NCBI GenBank assembly: GCA_947494975.1
Contig: CANLXA010000001.1
Location: forward strand, 1,167,365-1,231,364
DNA from: an uncultured Roseicyclus sp.
Lineage (GTDB): Bacteria; Pseudomonadota; Alphaproteobacteria; Rhodobacterales; Rhodobacteraceae
Direction: 5' to 3'
DNA length: 64,000 nt
Each line of letters opens with the position of its first letter. The first letter of the stretch is position 1. A program made the position numbers and the translations under genes. Under the pieces are notes generated by a model. The model searched no databases. It saw only the letters and a list, made by a program, of their open reading frames with translations, and was not told the origin of the DNA. Below, in pieces: positions 33,554 to 45,871 of the stretch.

Positions 33554-34443
33554 CGGATCTCCTTGGGCAGGTAGCGGTTGGTCTCGATCAGGGCCAACAG
33601 TTCGGACAGGGACGCATCAACCGATGCGCCGCTGGTGTCGATCACCGCATCCGCGCGGCTGTAATCGGCCTCGCGACTTTGCAGGATCAGGCGCAATTGC
33701 ACCATGGCCTCCGAATTGCCCTCCATCGGGCGCGTATCCCCCTGGGCGCGCACGCGAGCCATATGCTCTTCCGGTGCGGCCTTCACCCAGATCGTGTGGA
33801 AGCGGTCCAGCAGGCGATCAAAGGTATGCGCCTCATCCACGATACCTCCGGCCACGGCGATGATCGCCCGGTGCTGCTCGGCGGCGATCTGATCAAGGGC
33901 GTCCGCCTCAAGCTGCCGATAGCCTTCGGGGCCATAGAGGCCCATGATCTCGCCGATCGGCATCCCGCCTGCGGTTTCGATCACGCGATTCAATTCGACA
34001 AACGGCACAGTCAGCGCCTTGGCCACCGCCGCCCCCAGCGTGGATTTCCCAGCCCCGCGTAAGCCGATCAGGCAGATCCGCCCGGCCTTCGACGTCGTGC
34101 CCGACAAAAGCCCCTTCACCTGCTCCTGCGTGGGCCGGTCCGCCGCGGCGAAGGCCTCCGCCACGCGGCGCGCCTCGGGCGTCAGATCGGCATTGGCCAC
34201 CAGCGCTTCCATGCTGACGCCCAGCGCCTCGGCCACCCGCAGCAACAGCGCGATGGAGATGTTGCCTTCGCCCCCCTCGATCTGCGCGAGGTAGCGCGGC
34301 GACACACCGGATGCCTCCGACAAAAGCCGCCGGGACATGCCGTGCATCTTGCGGGCCGCCCGCACACGGTCGCCCACACGGCCCTGAAGCGCGGTAATGG
34401 CCGCATCAAGCGCAACGGGGGGATGGGGTTCTTCTTGGGACAT
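33550..34443 (-). CDS. boxR: BoxR/BzdR-type regulator (XRE HTH fused to a shikimate-kinase-like domain)
   Basis: A 297-aa regulator: an XRE helix-turn-helix at residues ~25-80 (LLSEASGVSPRYLAQIEGGEGNIS) joined to a shikimate-kinase-like domain with P-loop GLRGAGKST (127-135). In BzdR and BoxR this second domain binds benzoyl-CoA, the inducer, and releases repression of benzoyl-CoA degradation genes. It sits in the box operon, 3 bases after the thioesterase and overlapping the hydratase/dehydrogenase start, implying feedback through its own operon. Confidence 0.92.
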   Translation of the reverse strand: MSQEEPHPPVALDAAITALQGRVGDRVRAARKMHGMSRRLLSEASGVSPRYLAQIEGGEGNISIALLLRVAEALGVSMEALVANADLTPEARRVAEAFAAADRPTQEQVKGLLSGTTSKAGRICLIGLRGAGKSTLGAAVAKALTVPFVELNRVIETAGGMPIGEIMGLYGPEGYRQLEADALDQIAAEQHRAIIAVAGGIVDEAHTFDRLLDRFHTIWVKAAPEEHMARVRAQGDTRPMEGNSEAMVQLRLILQSREADYSRADAVIDTSGASVDASLSELLALIETNRYLPKEIR

Positions 34444-34446
34444 GGG

Positions 34447-34878
34447 TCAGCCCGGAATATGGGGTTCGATCAGGGCCCGTAGATCGGGCGGCGCAGGCTG
34501 CGACTTGAACTGGTCGGCGATGGTGAACACGCAGGTGAACGCGCCCTCGAAACACGTGATCCCGTCCTGCACGCCATCGACGCGGAACGTGATGGATTTG
34601 GTTCCGAGCCTGGACGGCCAGGTGTGGCACTTCAGGATGTGGCGCGGGGTGACGGGGCTTCTGAAATCCATCTCCAACCGCACAAACGGCGTGCCCACAT
34701 TGGTGTCGATCTCCAGATGATACCAGCCGCCGGGGCCGTGATATTCACTCCACCACGCGTCAATCGCATCAAGCGCAAACCACGGCAGCCGCGCGGTATA
34801 GGCAATCTTGGCCGGATCGCAATCGCCCCATGTGACGCGCACGTCATGGACGAAGGCCGTCTCGGGGCGTGGCTGCAT
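34447..34878 (-). CDS. Hotdog-fold acyl-CoA thioesterase (4-hydroxybenzoyl-CoA thioesterase-like)
   Basis: A 143-aa single hotdog-domain protein. TWGDCDPAKIAYTARLPWF has the catalytic Asp (about residue 20) of the 4-hydroxybenzoyl-CoA thioesterase/YbgC type. In box clusters such an enzyme probably frees CoA from dead-end aromatic CoA esters or from benzoyl-CoA when it accumulates. It lies 3 bases after the flavodoxin gene and before boxR. Confidence 0.88.
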   Translation of the reverse strand: MQPRPETAFVHDVRVTWGDCDPAKIAYTARLPWFALDAIDAWWSEYHGPGGWYHLEIDTNVGTPFVRLEMDFRSPVTPRHILKCHTWPSRLGTKSITFRVDGVQDGITCFEGAFTCVFTIADQFKSQPAPPDLRALIEPHIPG

Positions 34879-34881
34879 GGA

Positions 34882-35340
34882 TCAGGCCGCCTGGGCGCGC
34901 AATTGGCCCAGGATGTCGTGGGCCCACGGCACCGCGATATCCTCGGGCATGTCCGGGGACGAGGCGTCGTGGATGCCGCGCTCCCCCACCATCTTGGCGC
35001 CGCGCTCGAGAAGCTGCTCCATCAGGATCTTGGAGCCGAAAGCGAAGGTCTCGGAGAACACCATGTCGCCAAGCCCGAAAATGGCGAAGTTGACATGGGA
35101 CAGGTCCGGCGTGCCGTCGACCATCTTGTCGAAAAACGGCTGCGCCACCATCGGCAGGTCGCCATTGCCGTAGGTCGACGTCACAAACATGTAGAACGTG
35201 TCCTTGTCCAGCGTCGCGGGATCCACCTCCCCCATGGACGTGATCTCGCATGTGAACCCGTCACCCAGATCGTCGCGGATGTCTTCACACAGCATCTCGG
35301 CGGAGCCGGTTTCAGTGCCGAACAGAAAGTGGATCTTCAT
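34882..35340 (-). CDS. Flavodoxin / MioC-like FMN protein in the box operon
   Basis: A 152-aa flavodoxin-fold protein with the FMN phosphate loop FGTETGSAE at residues 7-15 and later loops STYGNGDLP and FGLGDMVF. The pattern matches MioC and the FMN domain of cytochrome-P450 or sulfite reductase better than classical short-chain flavodoxins. It starts 56 bases after boxB. No boxA (ferredoxin/FAD reductase) is present here, so it is a candidate electron donor to the BoxB di-iron epoxidase. A separate NADPH-dependent reductase would still be needed. The start at 35340 has no obvious SD, only a short purine stretch. Confidence 0.85.
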   Translation of the reverse strand: MKIHFLFGTETGSAEMLCEDIRDDLGDGFTCEITSMGEVDPATLDKDTFYMFVTSTYGNGDLPMVAQPFFDKMVDGTPDLSHVNFAIFGLGDMVFSETFAFGSKILMEQLLERGAKMVGERGIHDASSPDMPEDIAVPWAHDILGQLRAQAA

Positions 35341-35396
35341 TGTGTTGTCCTTCGTCTGGCGGGCGGGCCGCGGGAGTGCCCCACCGCCCGGGCGCC

Positions 35397-36845
<1,449 letters not shown>

Positions 36846-36906
36846 GATTGACGTCCTCCCGAATTAGCGCGCTCCCGTGGCGCGGTGCGCGGCCGTGCAA
36901 GAAATC

Positions 36907-38565
36907 TCACACCCGCTCCATATTGTAGTCGCCCCGGATGCCCGAGCCGTAGCGCTGCAAAGCGCCGTTTTCACCGACGGCATTTGGCCGATTGAAGATC
37001 CAGTTCTGCCACGCCGTCAGCCGCCCGAAGATGCGCGTTTCCATTGTCTCCGGTCCGGCAAAGCGCAGGTTGGCCTCCATGCCCGTCATCGCGTCGGGGC
37101 TGAACGAGGCACGTTCTTCCAGAATGATCCGGATCTCGTCGTCCCAGTCGATGTCATCCATGATCATCGTGACAAGGCCGTGTTCTTCGGCCTCCTCCGC
37201 CTCCATCGCGTCGCCGATCTGCTCCTGCATCGCGTCCACCGCCTCGGAGGTTGCAAGGAACCGGGTGTGCAGGCGCGTCAGGCCATTGCCCATCGGGTAG
37301 GTCCCGAAATTGTCCGGCGTCAGCGTGATCGTGGCAATTGGGCGATTGTCACCCTCGAACTCGTCTTCCATCATGTAGGACCGGTCCGCGGCCCAGATCA
37401 GCTCGGCCAGCACGCCCGCGAAGCACGATCCGTGTTCCACCAACGTCACCAGCGAGCGCGACGTGACGTCGAGCCGTTTCAGCACCCGCTTCCAATAGTG
37501 CCGGATCTCATTGGCCAGCCAATGATCGGCATTGTCGCGCAGAAGCGCTTCATGGGCAGCAAGAGCCGCCGGATCGCCCTGCGTCCGAAGGGTCCACAGG
37601 CCGCATTTCATCTCGTTCAGACGCAGATGCAGGATCGCATCCTCAAATTCACGCGCGAGGCGCAGCATATAGGCCTGGTCACCCTGGCCATGCAGTTCCG
37701 ACATGTCCGCGGGCGCGTCCGCCTCCGGTCCGTTCAGCGTAATCACGGCTGTCCGCGCGACGCGATCCAGCGCCACCTCGACCGTCGAATAGGTCACGGA
37801 CCCATCCTCCGCGATGGTCCGGCTGAGCGGCCCCAGCGTAATGCCTTCACCGGTCGCCTTGTCACTCGCCGCCGCGAATTCCGCGGCGCGCTCCGCCACG
37901 ATCTCATCGAACCGCGAATTCGGCACAACCTCATCGACCAGCCGCCACTCCACGGCCCGCTTGCCCTTCACGCCCTCTTCGGTCGCACAGAACACATCGG
38001 CCAGATCGCGGCGCACCATGCGCTTGTCGGTCACGCGGGTCAGGCCGCCCGTCCCTGGCAAAACCGCCAGAAGCGGTACCTCCGGTAACGACACCGACGA
38101 CGTCGCATCATCCACCAGCATCAGGTGATTGCACGCCAGCGCCAGCTCATATCCGCCACCCGCACACGCGCCCTTGATCGCGGCGATATACTTCTGGCCG
38201 GATTCTTCTTCCGCCGCCTCGTAGGCGTTGCGCGTTTCGTTGGTGAATTTGCAAAAATTGACCTTGTGGGAATGCGCCGCGCCGCCAAGCATCCGGATGT
38301 TCGCCCCCGCGCAGAACACCTTGTCCTTGCCAGATTGCATGACGACAACCTTCACGTCCGGATGCTCAAACCGCATCCGCTGAACAATGTCGTTGAGTTC
38401 AATATCAACACCGAGATCATAGGAATTCAGCTTCAGCTGGTAGCCATCGAACAGGCCGCCATCTTCGTCCACATCCATTGTCAGGGTGGCCACAGGGCCG
38501 TCATAGGCAACGGACCAATGCCGATAATTGGACGGATCGGTCTGGAAATCGATGACCTTGGCCAT
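36907..38565 (-). CDS. boxC: 2,3-Epoxybenzoyl-CoA dihydrolase BoxC
   Basis: Ring-opening enzyme (552 aa) that hydrolyses 2,3-epoxybenzoyl-CoA to 3,4-didehydroadipyl-CoA semialdehyde and formate. Two crotonase-like domains are visible, the first around FCAGANIRMLGG...IKGACAGGGYELALACNHLML at residues ~110-180, the second in the C-terminal half near VEHGSCFAGVLAELIWAADRSYMM. ATG 38565 is selected over a longer frame to 38622 because MAKVIDFQTDPSNYRHW is the family N-terminus and AGGGAGGG lies upstream. It heads the box genes. Confidence 0.95.
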   Translation of the reverse strand: MAKVIDFQTDPSNYRHWSVAYDGPVATLTMDVDEDGGLFDGYQLKLNSYDLGVDIELNDIVQRMRFEHPDVKVVVMQSGKDKVFCAGANIRMLGGAAHSHKVNFCKFTNETRNAYEAAEEESGQKYIAAIKGACAGGGYELALACNHLMLVDDATSSVSLPEVPLLAVLPGTGGLTRVTDKRMVRRDLADVFCATEEGVKGKRAVEWRLVDEVVPNSRFDEIVAERAAEFAAASDKATGEGITLGPLSRTIAEDGSVTYSTVEVALDRVARTAVITLNGPEADAPADMSELHGQGDQAYMLRLAREFEDAILHLRLNEMKCGLWTLRTQGDPAALAAHEALLRDNADHWLANEIRHYWKRVLKRLDVTSRSLVTLVEHGSCFAGVLAELIWAADRSYMMEDEFEGDNRPIATITLTPDNFGTYPMGNGLTRLHTRFLATSEAVDAMQEQIGDAMEAEEAEEHGLVTMIMDDIDWDDEIRIILEERASFSPDAMTGMEANLRFAGPETMETRIFGRLTAWQNWIFNRPNAVGENGALQRYGSGIRGDYNMERV

Positions 38566-38647
38566 GGCGTGACGCCCTCCCTGTTCGCTTGTGCAGAATA
38601 GCGCATGGATCGGGCCTGACAAGCGTTATACTGCTACTACTCAGTAC

Positions 38648-38686
38648 CATCACATAACAAATCAGGCATATATTGCATTATTTTGC
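38648..38686 (-). promoter_or_regulatory. Candidate boxC control region: TGCA-N6-TGCA and an ATCACATAAC half-site
   Basis: TGCA (38673-38676) and TGCA (38683-38686) are spaced by six bases within the 3' end of the hydrolase gene, about 110-120 bases upstream of boxC. Direct TGCA repeats are characteristic of BzdR operators, and boxR is in this operon. ATCACATAAC at 38648-38657 is identical to ten bases of the palindrome at 45999-46019. Both are suggestive only. Confidence 0.35.
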
Positions 38687-39440
38687 ATAAATTGGCTGAT
38701 TTCGCGGATCACCGCGTCGGGCTGCTCCAAATGCGGCACATGTCGGCAGGCGTCGAGAATCACGGCCCCCGCGCTGCTCTGCACCCGCGCTGTCACCGCA
38801 TCGATCTGCGCGAGCGTTCCGTATTGATCCTCCCGCCCCTGCATCGCCAGAACTGGCGCTTCGATCGTGTCGAGCACGTCTTCCACATTCCACTCGCAAA
38901 AGCCCGGCGACAACCAAGCATCGGCCCATCCTCGGAACGTGGCCTCAGGATCGCGGTGATACTTCGCCATCCGCGCCGCCAAGCCGCTTGCCTTGAACCC
39001 CTCCGCCGCGCGCGCAATTTCGGCCAGCCCCATCTCCTCCGTAAAAAAATGCGGCGCCATCAACACGACACCGCCAACGCCGCCAACGCGCCCCGCATGG
39101 ATGGCGGCAATCGTTGCCCCGTCGGAATGCCCCACCAGAACCGGCCGGGTCAGGCCGAAGGTCGCCAAGACCTCCGGCAACACAACCACCGCCTCCCGCG
39201 TCATCCAATCCAAGCGGCGGGGCAGGTCATCTTCGTCCGACATCCCGTAGCCCGCCCGCGAATAGGCCAGCACCGGCAAGCCTGTCGCCGCATTCAACGC
39301 CTCGGGAAACCCTTTCCACAGGGCGACACATCCCAACCCCTCATGGAGCAACACGATCGCCCGCCCATCGCGCGGCGCGTCCCCCCAGCAGCGATATTCA
39401 AGCCGCTTGCCAGCGGCGGTGACGAACCCGTCGCCCCACA

Positions 39441-39441
<1 letters not shown>
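38662..39441 (-). CDS. Alpha/beta hydrolase
   Basis: A 259-aa alpha/beta-hydrolase-fold protein. The nucleophile elbow is GHSDG (in PVLVGHSDGATIAAIHAGR), with an HEGLG oxyanion segment, a later acid in GREDQYG and the catalytic His in RHVPHLEQP. Its ATG overlaps the benzoate-CoA ligase stop by one base (TGATG). The substrate may be an aromatic ester, a ring-cleavage product or a CoA thioester, in keeping with the operon; this is inference. Confidence 0.88.
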
Positions 39442-40952
<1,511 letters not shown>

Positions 40953-40965
40953 ATCCGTTCCCCCA

Positions 40966-42147
40966 TCAACTGACCCGAAGGATCACCGCCATCGCCGAAT
41001 CCCCCGCCGCGCAGCCCTGGAACAGGCCCGTCCCGCCGCCCCGTTGCGCAAGTTCTTCTATAAGTTCAATCATGGCGCGCAGGCCCGTCGGCCCCTGCGG
41101 ATGCCCCCAGATCAGGGAGCTGCCAAAGTTGTTCATGTCGTGCCAATCGATTCCGAAGGCGCGGGCAAAGGCAATGTCATTCACCGCAAACGGGTTGTGC
41201 GATTTGACCGCATCGACCTGATCGATCATCAGCCCGGCGCGATCCAAGGCCGCAATACTGGCCTTGATCGGGGCAGCGGGCATGAACCCCTTCTCCTCGC
41301 GCGCTTGGCCGATAGAGATGATCTCCACCACCGGCCCCGCTGCAATCTCCAGCGCCCGCGCGCGGTCGGCCACCACAACCATCCCCGCATTGCCGTCCGC
41401 CGGGTGGGTCTGGCCCGCGAACGTAATCGTGCCATCCTTCAGGACCGGCTTCAGACCGGCCAGCTTCTCGGGCCGCGCGGGCTCCACACCCTCATCCGTC
41501 TCCAACGTCGCGATGGTCTTGCGGAACCGCGCATCCGGTACGTCCAGCACCGGCATGTAGCGCCGCTGAAACGCGCGGTCATCGGCCAGCGCGTCGTCAT
41601 ATTGCGCCCGGCGGTGCAGGGCCAGATCGTGCTGTTCCTCGGTGCTGATCCCCTCTCGTTTGGCGACGTTTTCCCCGGTCTGGATCATCGCATTGCACGC
41701 CCACGGGTCATGGCCGAAATTGTCCATCACCACATCTTCATGGGCGCCGGTCCCGCCCGGCCCGTGGGGCGCGGGAAAGTAGACATGCGGGCCGTTCGAC
41801 GTCCGGTCCCCCGACACGATCAGGGCCTGCTGCGCCCCTTGCAGGCACTCCCCCACCGCCGTCGCCAGAAGCCGCGCACCCGTGGCGCAGGCCTGGCTGA
41901 CCATCGGCGCGGCCAGCCCCCCCGCCCCCAGCATCCCGGTGAACCACGGCCCGCCGAAGAAGCTGCCCTTCTGGATCACCGTCTGCCCAAAGGCCACGAA
42001 ATCGAAGCTCTCCGCCGCCAGCCCCATCCGCGCAAGCTCCGCCCGGCCGACATGGGCCGCGAATTCCACTGAATTCAGATGTGCCAGCGTGCCCTGCCAG
42101 CGTGCGAATGGCGTCGACCAATAGGCCCCGTAGGGAATGAATGCCAT
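40966..42147 (-). CDS. Thiolase (acyl-CoA acetyltransferase) of the arylpropenoate operon
   Basis: A 393-aa thiolase-family enzyme. The acyl-accepting Cys87 lies in SQACATG, the catalytic His in IWGHPQGPTG and the second Cys in QGCAAGDSAM; the last departs from the usual CxGxG form. The likely reaction is thiolysis of an aroylacetyl-CoA to aroyl-CoA plus acetyl-CoA, for example 3-oxo-3-phenylpropanoyl-CoA to benzoyl-CoA. It overlaps the CoA-ligase stop by one base (TGATG) and precedes the benzoate-CoA ligase. Confidence 0.88.
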   Translation of the reverse strand: MAFIPYGAYWSTPFARWQGTLAHLNSVEFAAHVGRAELARMGLAAESFDFVAFGQTVIQKGSFFGGPWFTGMLGAGGLAAPMVSQACATGARLLATAVGECLQGAQQALIVSGDRTSNGPHVYFPAPHGPGGTGAHEDVVMDNFGHDPWACNAMIQTGENVAKREGISTEEQHDLALHRRAQYDDALADDRAFQRRYMPVLDVPDARFRKTIATLETDEGVEPARPEKLAGLKPVLKDGTITFAGQTHPADGNAGMVVVADRARALEIAAGPVVEIISIGQAREEKGFMPAAPIKASIAALDRAGLMIDQVDAVKSHNPFAVNDIAFARAFGIDWHDMNNFGSSLIWGHPQGPTGLRAMIELIEELAQRGGGTGLFQGCAAGDSAMAVILRVS

Positions 42148-43889
42148 CAGGTCTCTCCCACCCGGATCAGCGCCGGATCCGCATCGTCATAAAGCCGCGC
42201 CACCAGCGCCGCGCGCCGCGTCTTCAGCTTCGCGAAGTTCAAATTGCCCTTCGCCGTGATCTCCCCCTCCGCCATGGAGGGCGGATCGGCCAAGACCAGC
42301 GCGCGCGTGATACGCGCTGCCGACCCTCCGGTGAACTCCGCCAGCGGGGCCAGTGGCGCGGCATCCACGATCAGCGCGCCCCGATCCTCTACGGCCCCGT
42401 CCCGCAGCCCCGGCGCGGGCACGATCAGCACGCCGATCTCGGACTGCTCTTCACCGGTCAGCACCACATCCTGCGCCACACCTTTCAGCGCACTCAGAAG
42501 CTCCAGCCGCAAGGCGGCGGCGCGCACCCAGATGCCCGTCATCAGCTTGAAATCCTCGCTGATCCGCCCGTCAAACCGGAGGCCCTGGTTTGGATCCCCG
42601 TCCTCCACAAATCGCATCGCATCGCCGGTGCGGAAATAACCGTCCGCATCAAACGCCTCCGCTGTGCGGTCGGCATCCCCCAGATAGCTCTTGAAGATTG
42701 ACGGGCCCTTCACCCGCACCTCGTAGCGGTCATCAGCGGGCACCAGCTTCACGTCGACCCCCGGCAAGGGCACCCCCACCACGCCCGAGCGATCCGTCGG
42801 CTCATGTTGCAGGATCGCCGCCGGCGCGGTTTCCGTCAGCCCCCAGGATGAGGTGAAAAGCGGCATCTCCCCCCGCACCTCCCGCGCCATCGCCTCCAGA
42901 TCCGTCCAGACATCCTGCGGCAGCGACGCACCGGCATAGAACAGCATGTCGAGATCCTCGAAAAATGCCTGCGCAAACTTCGCGTCGTCCTTCATCGCAT
43001 CCCGCAGGGCGGCGAACCCCACCGGCACGTTGAACGAAATCGTCCCCTGTTTCAGGCGGTTGTTCTCGATGGTCTTGCCGATCAGCGCAGGCACCGGTTT
43101 GCCGCCGTCGATGTAAAGTGCGCCGCCATTGGCCAGCACGAGGTTGAAATTGTGCGACCCGCCGAAAACGTGGTTCCACGGCAGCCAATCCACCAGCACC
43201 GGCGGCCGGGCGCACAGGAAGGGCAGGCAGGCCGCGATCTGCGCCTGGTTGGTGCACATCATCCGATGCGTGGTCAGCACGCCCTTCGGGTTGGAGGTGG
43301 AGCCCGATGTCATCAGAATCTTCGCCACGCTGTCCGGGCCGACGGCGGCGTGCGCCGCGTCAATCGACGGGCCGGACATAGCCGGCAAATCCAGTGCGGT
43401 GATCACCGACAAATCACGCAGGCTGTCGCGCGCCAGAACCTCGGCCAGCGTCTCGGCATCCTCCACGAACACCGCCCCCGGCCCGATCAACGAGACCGCG
43501 AAATCGATCTGTTTGCGCGCATCGGGGATCAGGGCATATTGCTCGGCCAGCGGCACGAACGGCACACCCACATATTGCGCCCCAAGCGCCAGCAGGGCAT
43601 GGGCCACCGAATTGCCTGTCAGGATCAGGATCGGCTGGGTGATGCCCCTCTCCAATAGGCCCGCCGCGATGCCGCGCGCCTGCCGCTGCGCCTCGGCATA
43701 GCTGATCTCCCGCCACCCCGCGCCGTCCCGTTCCGCCAGGAACACCGCATCGGGCGTGGCCTCGGCCCAATGGTCCAGCCAATCGGTGGTGCGCGCCGCG
43801 ACCTCGCCCAGCGGCGCCTTGGCCCGCAAGTGAATCGAACCGTCCGGGCGATCCTCGCGGATCACATCATGGGGCTGATACTGGATCAT
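42147..43889 (-). CDS. Feruloyl/cinnamoyl-CoA synthetase-type AMP-binding ligase
   Basis: A 580-aa acyl-CoA ligase resembling feruloyl-CoA synthases. The ATP loop is MTSGSTSNPKGVLTTHRM, with WLPWNHVFGGSHNFNLVLANGG and SSWGLTETAPAAI typical of this group. It probably activates a cinnamic-acid-type substrate to the CoA ester. The translation start (43889) lies 23 bases inside the end of the MarR gene. The exact ring substitution accepted cannot be read; since the downstream genes handle benzoyl-CoA, cinnamate or a related unsubstituted acid is a sensible guess. Confidence 0.85.
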   Translation of the reverse strand: MIQYQPHDVIREDRPDGSIHLRAKAPLGEVAARTTDWLDHWAEATPDAVFLAERDGAGWREISYAEAQRQARGIAAGLLERGITQPILILTGNSVAHALLALGAQYVGVPFVPLAEQYALIPDARKQIDFAVSLIGPGAVFVEDAETLAEVLARDSLRDLSVITALDLPAMSGPSIDAAHAAVGPDSVAKILMTSGSTSNPKGVLTTHRMMCTNQAQIAACLPFLCARPPVLVDWLPWNHVFGGSHNFNLVLANGGALYIDGGKPVPALIGKTIENNRLKQGTISFNVPVGFAALRDAMKDDAKFAQAFFEDLDMLFYAGASLPQDVWTDLEAMAREVRGEMPLFTSSWGLTETAPAAILQHEPTDRSGVVGVPLPGVDVKLVPADDRYEVRVKGPSIFKSYLGDADRTAEAFDADGYFRTGDAMRFVEDGDPNQGLRFDGRISEDFKLMTGIWVRAAALRLELLSALKGVAQDVVLTGEEQSEIGVLIVPAPGLRDGAVEDRGALIVDAAPLAPLAEFTGGSAARITRALVLADPPSMAEGEITAKGNLNFAKLKTRRAALVARLYDDADPALIRVGET

Positions 43890-44334
43890 CACGCCAGACC
43901 TCCTCACTCGCCGTCTCAACCTGTTGCAGGGCCTTCACCAACGCGTCCCGCTCCTGCACGGTCAGTCGCGCCACAAGGGCCGCATCGTGGGCGCGCAGAT
44001 CGGCGCTGGCCGCGCTCAACCGCTCCGCTCCCTGCCCGGTGCAGGTCAGCGCATAGGCCCGCCGGTCTGCCTTGGCGCGGCTCCGGTCCACCAGCCCGGC
44101 GCGCAGCAATTCCTCCACGATCTGGGTCATGTTCGGCCGCTCGATGGCCAGCGTCTCGGCCAGTTCCGCCTGGCTCAACCCGGCCGACCCACAGATGACG
44201 CTCAGCGCGGAATAGGTGGTTCGCCGCAAGCCATGGGCGCCCAGAACCCGCTCCACCCCGCCCCGCGTGGCGGAATTGGCGCGCTTGATGTTGTAGCTCA
44301 CCAGCGCGCGCAGATCGGCATCGCGCCGCGTCAC
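43867..44334 (-). CDS. MarR-family regulator inside the catabolic operon
   Basis: A 155-aa winged-helix regulator (LSQAELAETLAIERPNMTQIVEELLRAGLVDRSRAKADRRAYALTCTGQG). The start is GTG at 44334 in a GTGA overlap with the crotonase stop; the 3' end overlaps the ligase start. By analogy with CouR and related MarR repressors of hydroxycinnamate genes, it may bind the palindrome at 45999-46019 and respond to an arylpropenoyl-CoA. Confidence 0.88.
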   Translation of the reverse strand: MTRRDADLRALVSYNIKRANSATRGGVERVLGAHGLRRTTYSALSVICGSAGLSQAELAETLAIERPNMTQIVEELLRAGLVDRSRAKADRRAYALTCTGQGAERLSAASADLRAHDAALVARLTVQERDALVKALQQVETASEEVWRDDPVSAP

Positions 44335-45089
44335 GGCCCGAACTTGGGCGCGCGCTTTTCCAGGAAGGCGCGCAGCCCCTCTTCCGCATCGGGGGAGGTT
44401 TGGGCCAGGGCGGTGCAGAGGCTTTCGGTAAAGAGCCCCTCTTCGGGCGCCATCGCGTTGATCCGCGCCACGCCCTGGATCGCGAAGTAATTCGACAGCC
44501 GCGCATTCGACGCGATCTGTTCGGCCAATTCCCGGGCCGTCTCCATCGGGTCGTCGGCCACATAGTGGCACAGGCCCAGAAGCGCACCCTCATCAGCACC
44601 ATAGACCCGGCCCGTCAGCATCATCTCGGTCAGCCGGTCCGGCCCGATGATCCGCCCGACCCGCACCGTCGCGCCACCGCCCACGAAGAAGCCGCGCTTT
44701 CCCTCGGGCAGCTGGAACTTCACATCCGGCGCGGCGACACGCACATGGCAGGCGCTGGCCACTTCCAGCCCGCCGCCAATCACCGCGCCCCGCATGGCGG
44801 TCACAATCGGCAGGCCGCCGAATTGCAGCCGCTCCAAGGCGCGGTGCCAATCGCGGGAATGCTGGATCGCCGCGTCCGTGGCGCGCTCCACATGTTCGGA
44901 CAGGTCCAGCCCGGCGCAGAAATGCTCCCCCGCCCCGGTCAGGATCGCCACGCGGACATCCTCGGGCGGGGTCTCGAAGAATTCACTCAACTCCACCAGC
45001 AACGCGTCGTTCATCGCGTTGCGCTTGTCGGGGCGGTTGAGCGTCAGCGTGGCAACCGGCCCCTCGATACCAATCAGCAGGTCACTCAT
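44331..45089 (-). CDS. Enoyl-CoA hydratase/isomerase (crotonase family)
   Basis: A 252-aa crotonase with oxyanion-hole segments HFCAGLDLSEH and AMRGAVIGGGLEVASACHVRV. In this operon it should hydrate an arylpropenoyl-CoA to the 3-hydroxy acyl-CoA. A retro-aldol lyase activity of the hydroxycinnamoyl-CoA hydratase-lyase type is the alternative, but the dehydrogenase and thiolase beside it favour beta-oxidation. Its ATG overlaps the SDR stop and its stop overlaps the MarR GTG. Confidence 0.88.
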   Translation of the reverse strand: MSDLLIGIEGPVATLTLNRPDKRNAMNDALLVELSEFFETPPEDVRVAILTGAGEHFCAGLDLSEHVERATDAAIQHSRDWHRALERLQFGGLPIVTAMRGAVIGGGLEVASACHVRVAAPDVKFQLPEGKRGFFVGGGATVRVGRIIGPDRLTEMMLTGRVYGADEGALLGLCHYVADDPMETARELAEQIASNARLSNYFAIQGVARINAMAPEEGLFTESLCTALAQTSPDAEEGLRAFLEKRAPKFGP

Positions 45090-45850
45090 TTCGGCGGCAG
45101 CCGCGTGGCACCATCCAGCCGGATGACTTCCCCGTTCAGATACGGGTTCTCCACAATCGCGGCGACCATCCGCCCGAACTCCGCCGGGTGCCCCAGCCGC
45201 GCCGGGAACGGCACGTTGGCGACAATCGCGGCCGTGGTTTCCTCCGGCAGGCTCTCCATCATCGGCGTGTTGAACAGGCCCGGTGCAATGGCGTTCACGC
45301 GGATGCCGGGCCGCGCCAATTCACGGGCCAGCGGCAGGCACATCGACGCAATCGCGCCCTTGCTGGCTGCATAGGCCGATTGCCCCACCTGCCCGTCCTG
45401 ATAGGCGGCGCTGGACGTATTGATCACCACGCCGCGCTCACCCGTTTCCAGGGGCGGCAGCTCCATCATGCCCTGAATCGCATAGGTCATCACGTTGTAG
45501 GTGCCGATCAGGTTCACATCGATTACCTTGCGGAACAGGTCCAGCGAGGTCTTCCCCTCGCGCCCCACGATCCGCGCAGCGTGCCCGATGCCCGCGCAAT
45601 TCACGCAGATCCGCGCCGCCTGCCCGAACCGCGCCATCGTCGAGGTGACGGCATTGGCCGCATGTTCCGGGTCGCTCACATCGCATTGCTGGGAATAGCC
45701 GCCGATCTCCGCCGCCACCTCGCGCGCACGCTCCCCGTTGAAATCGAGGATCGCCACGTCGACCCCTTTCGACGCCAGATACCGCGCCGTCGCCTCCCCA
45801 AGGCCGCTGGCCCCGCCGGTGACAATCGCCACCTGTCCGTCAAGTTGCAT
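45086..45850 (-). CDS. SDR-family 3-hydroxyacyl-CoA dehydrogenase
   Basis: A 254-aa short-chain dehydrogenase with the NAD-binding TGGASGLG (residues ~10-17), acidic Asp after the second strand (ILDFNG), NCAG and the catalytic SSAAYQDGQVGQSAYAASKG. It resembles HSD10-type 3-hydroxyacyl-CoA dehydrogenases. It is the first gene of the arylpropenoate operon, with GGAGG before the ATG, and has a 5' leader carrying a tandem repeat and a palindrome. Confidence 0.9.
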   Translation of the reverse strand: MQLDGQVAIVTGGASGLGEATARYLASKGVDVAILDFNGERAREVAAEIGGYSQQCDVSDPEHAANAVTSTMARFGQAARICVNCAGIGHAARIVGREGKTSLDLFRKVIDVNLIGTYNVMTYAIQGMMELPPLETGERGVVINTSSAAYQDGQVGQSAYAASKGAIASMCLPLARELARPGIRVNAIAPGLFNTPMMESLPEETTAAIVANVPFPARLGHPAEFGRMVAAIVENPYLNGEVIRLDGATRLPPK

Positions 45851-45871
45851 TGGACCTCCAGTTTTTTTGGT

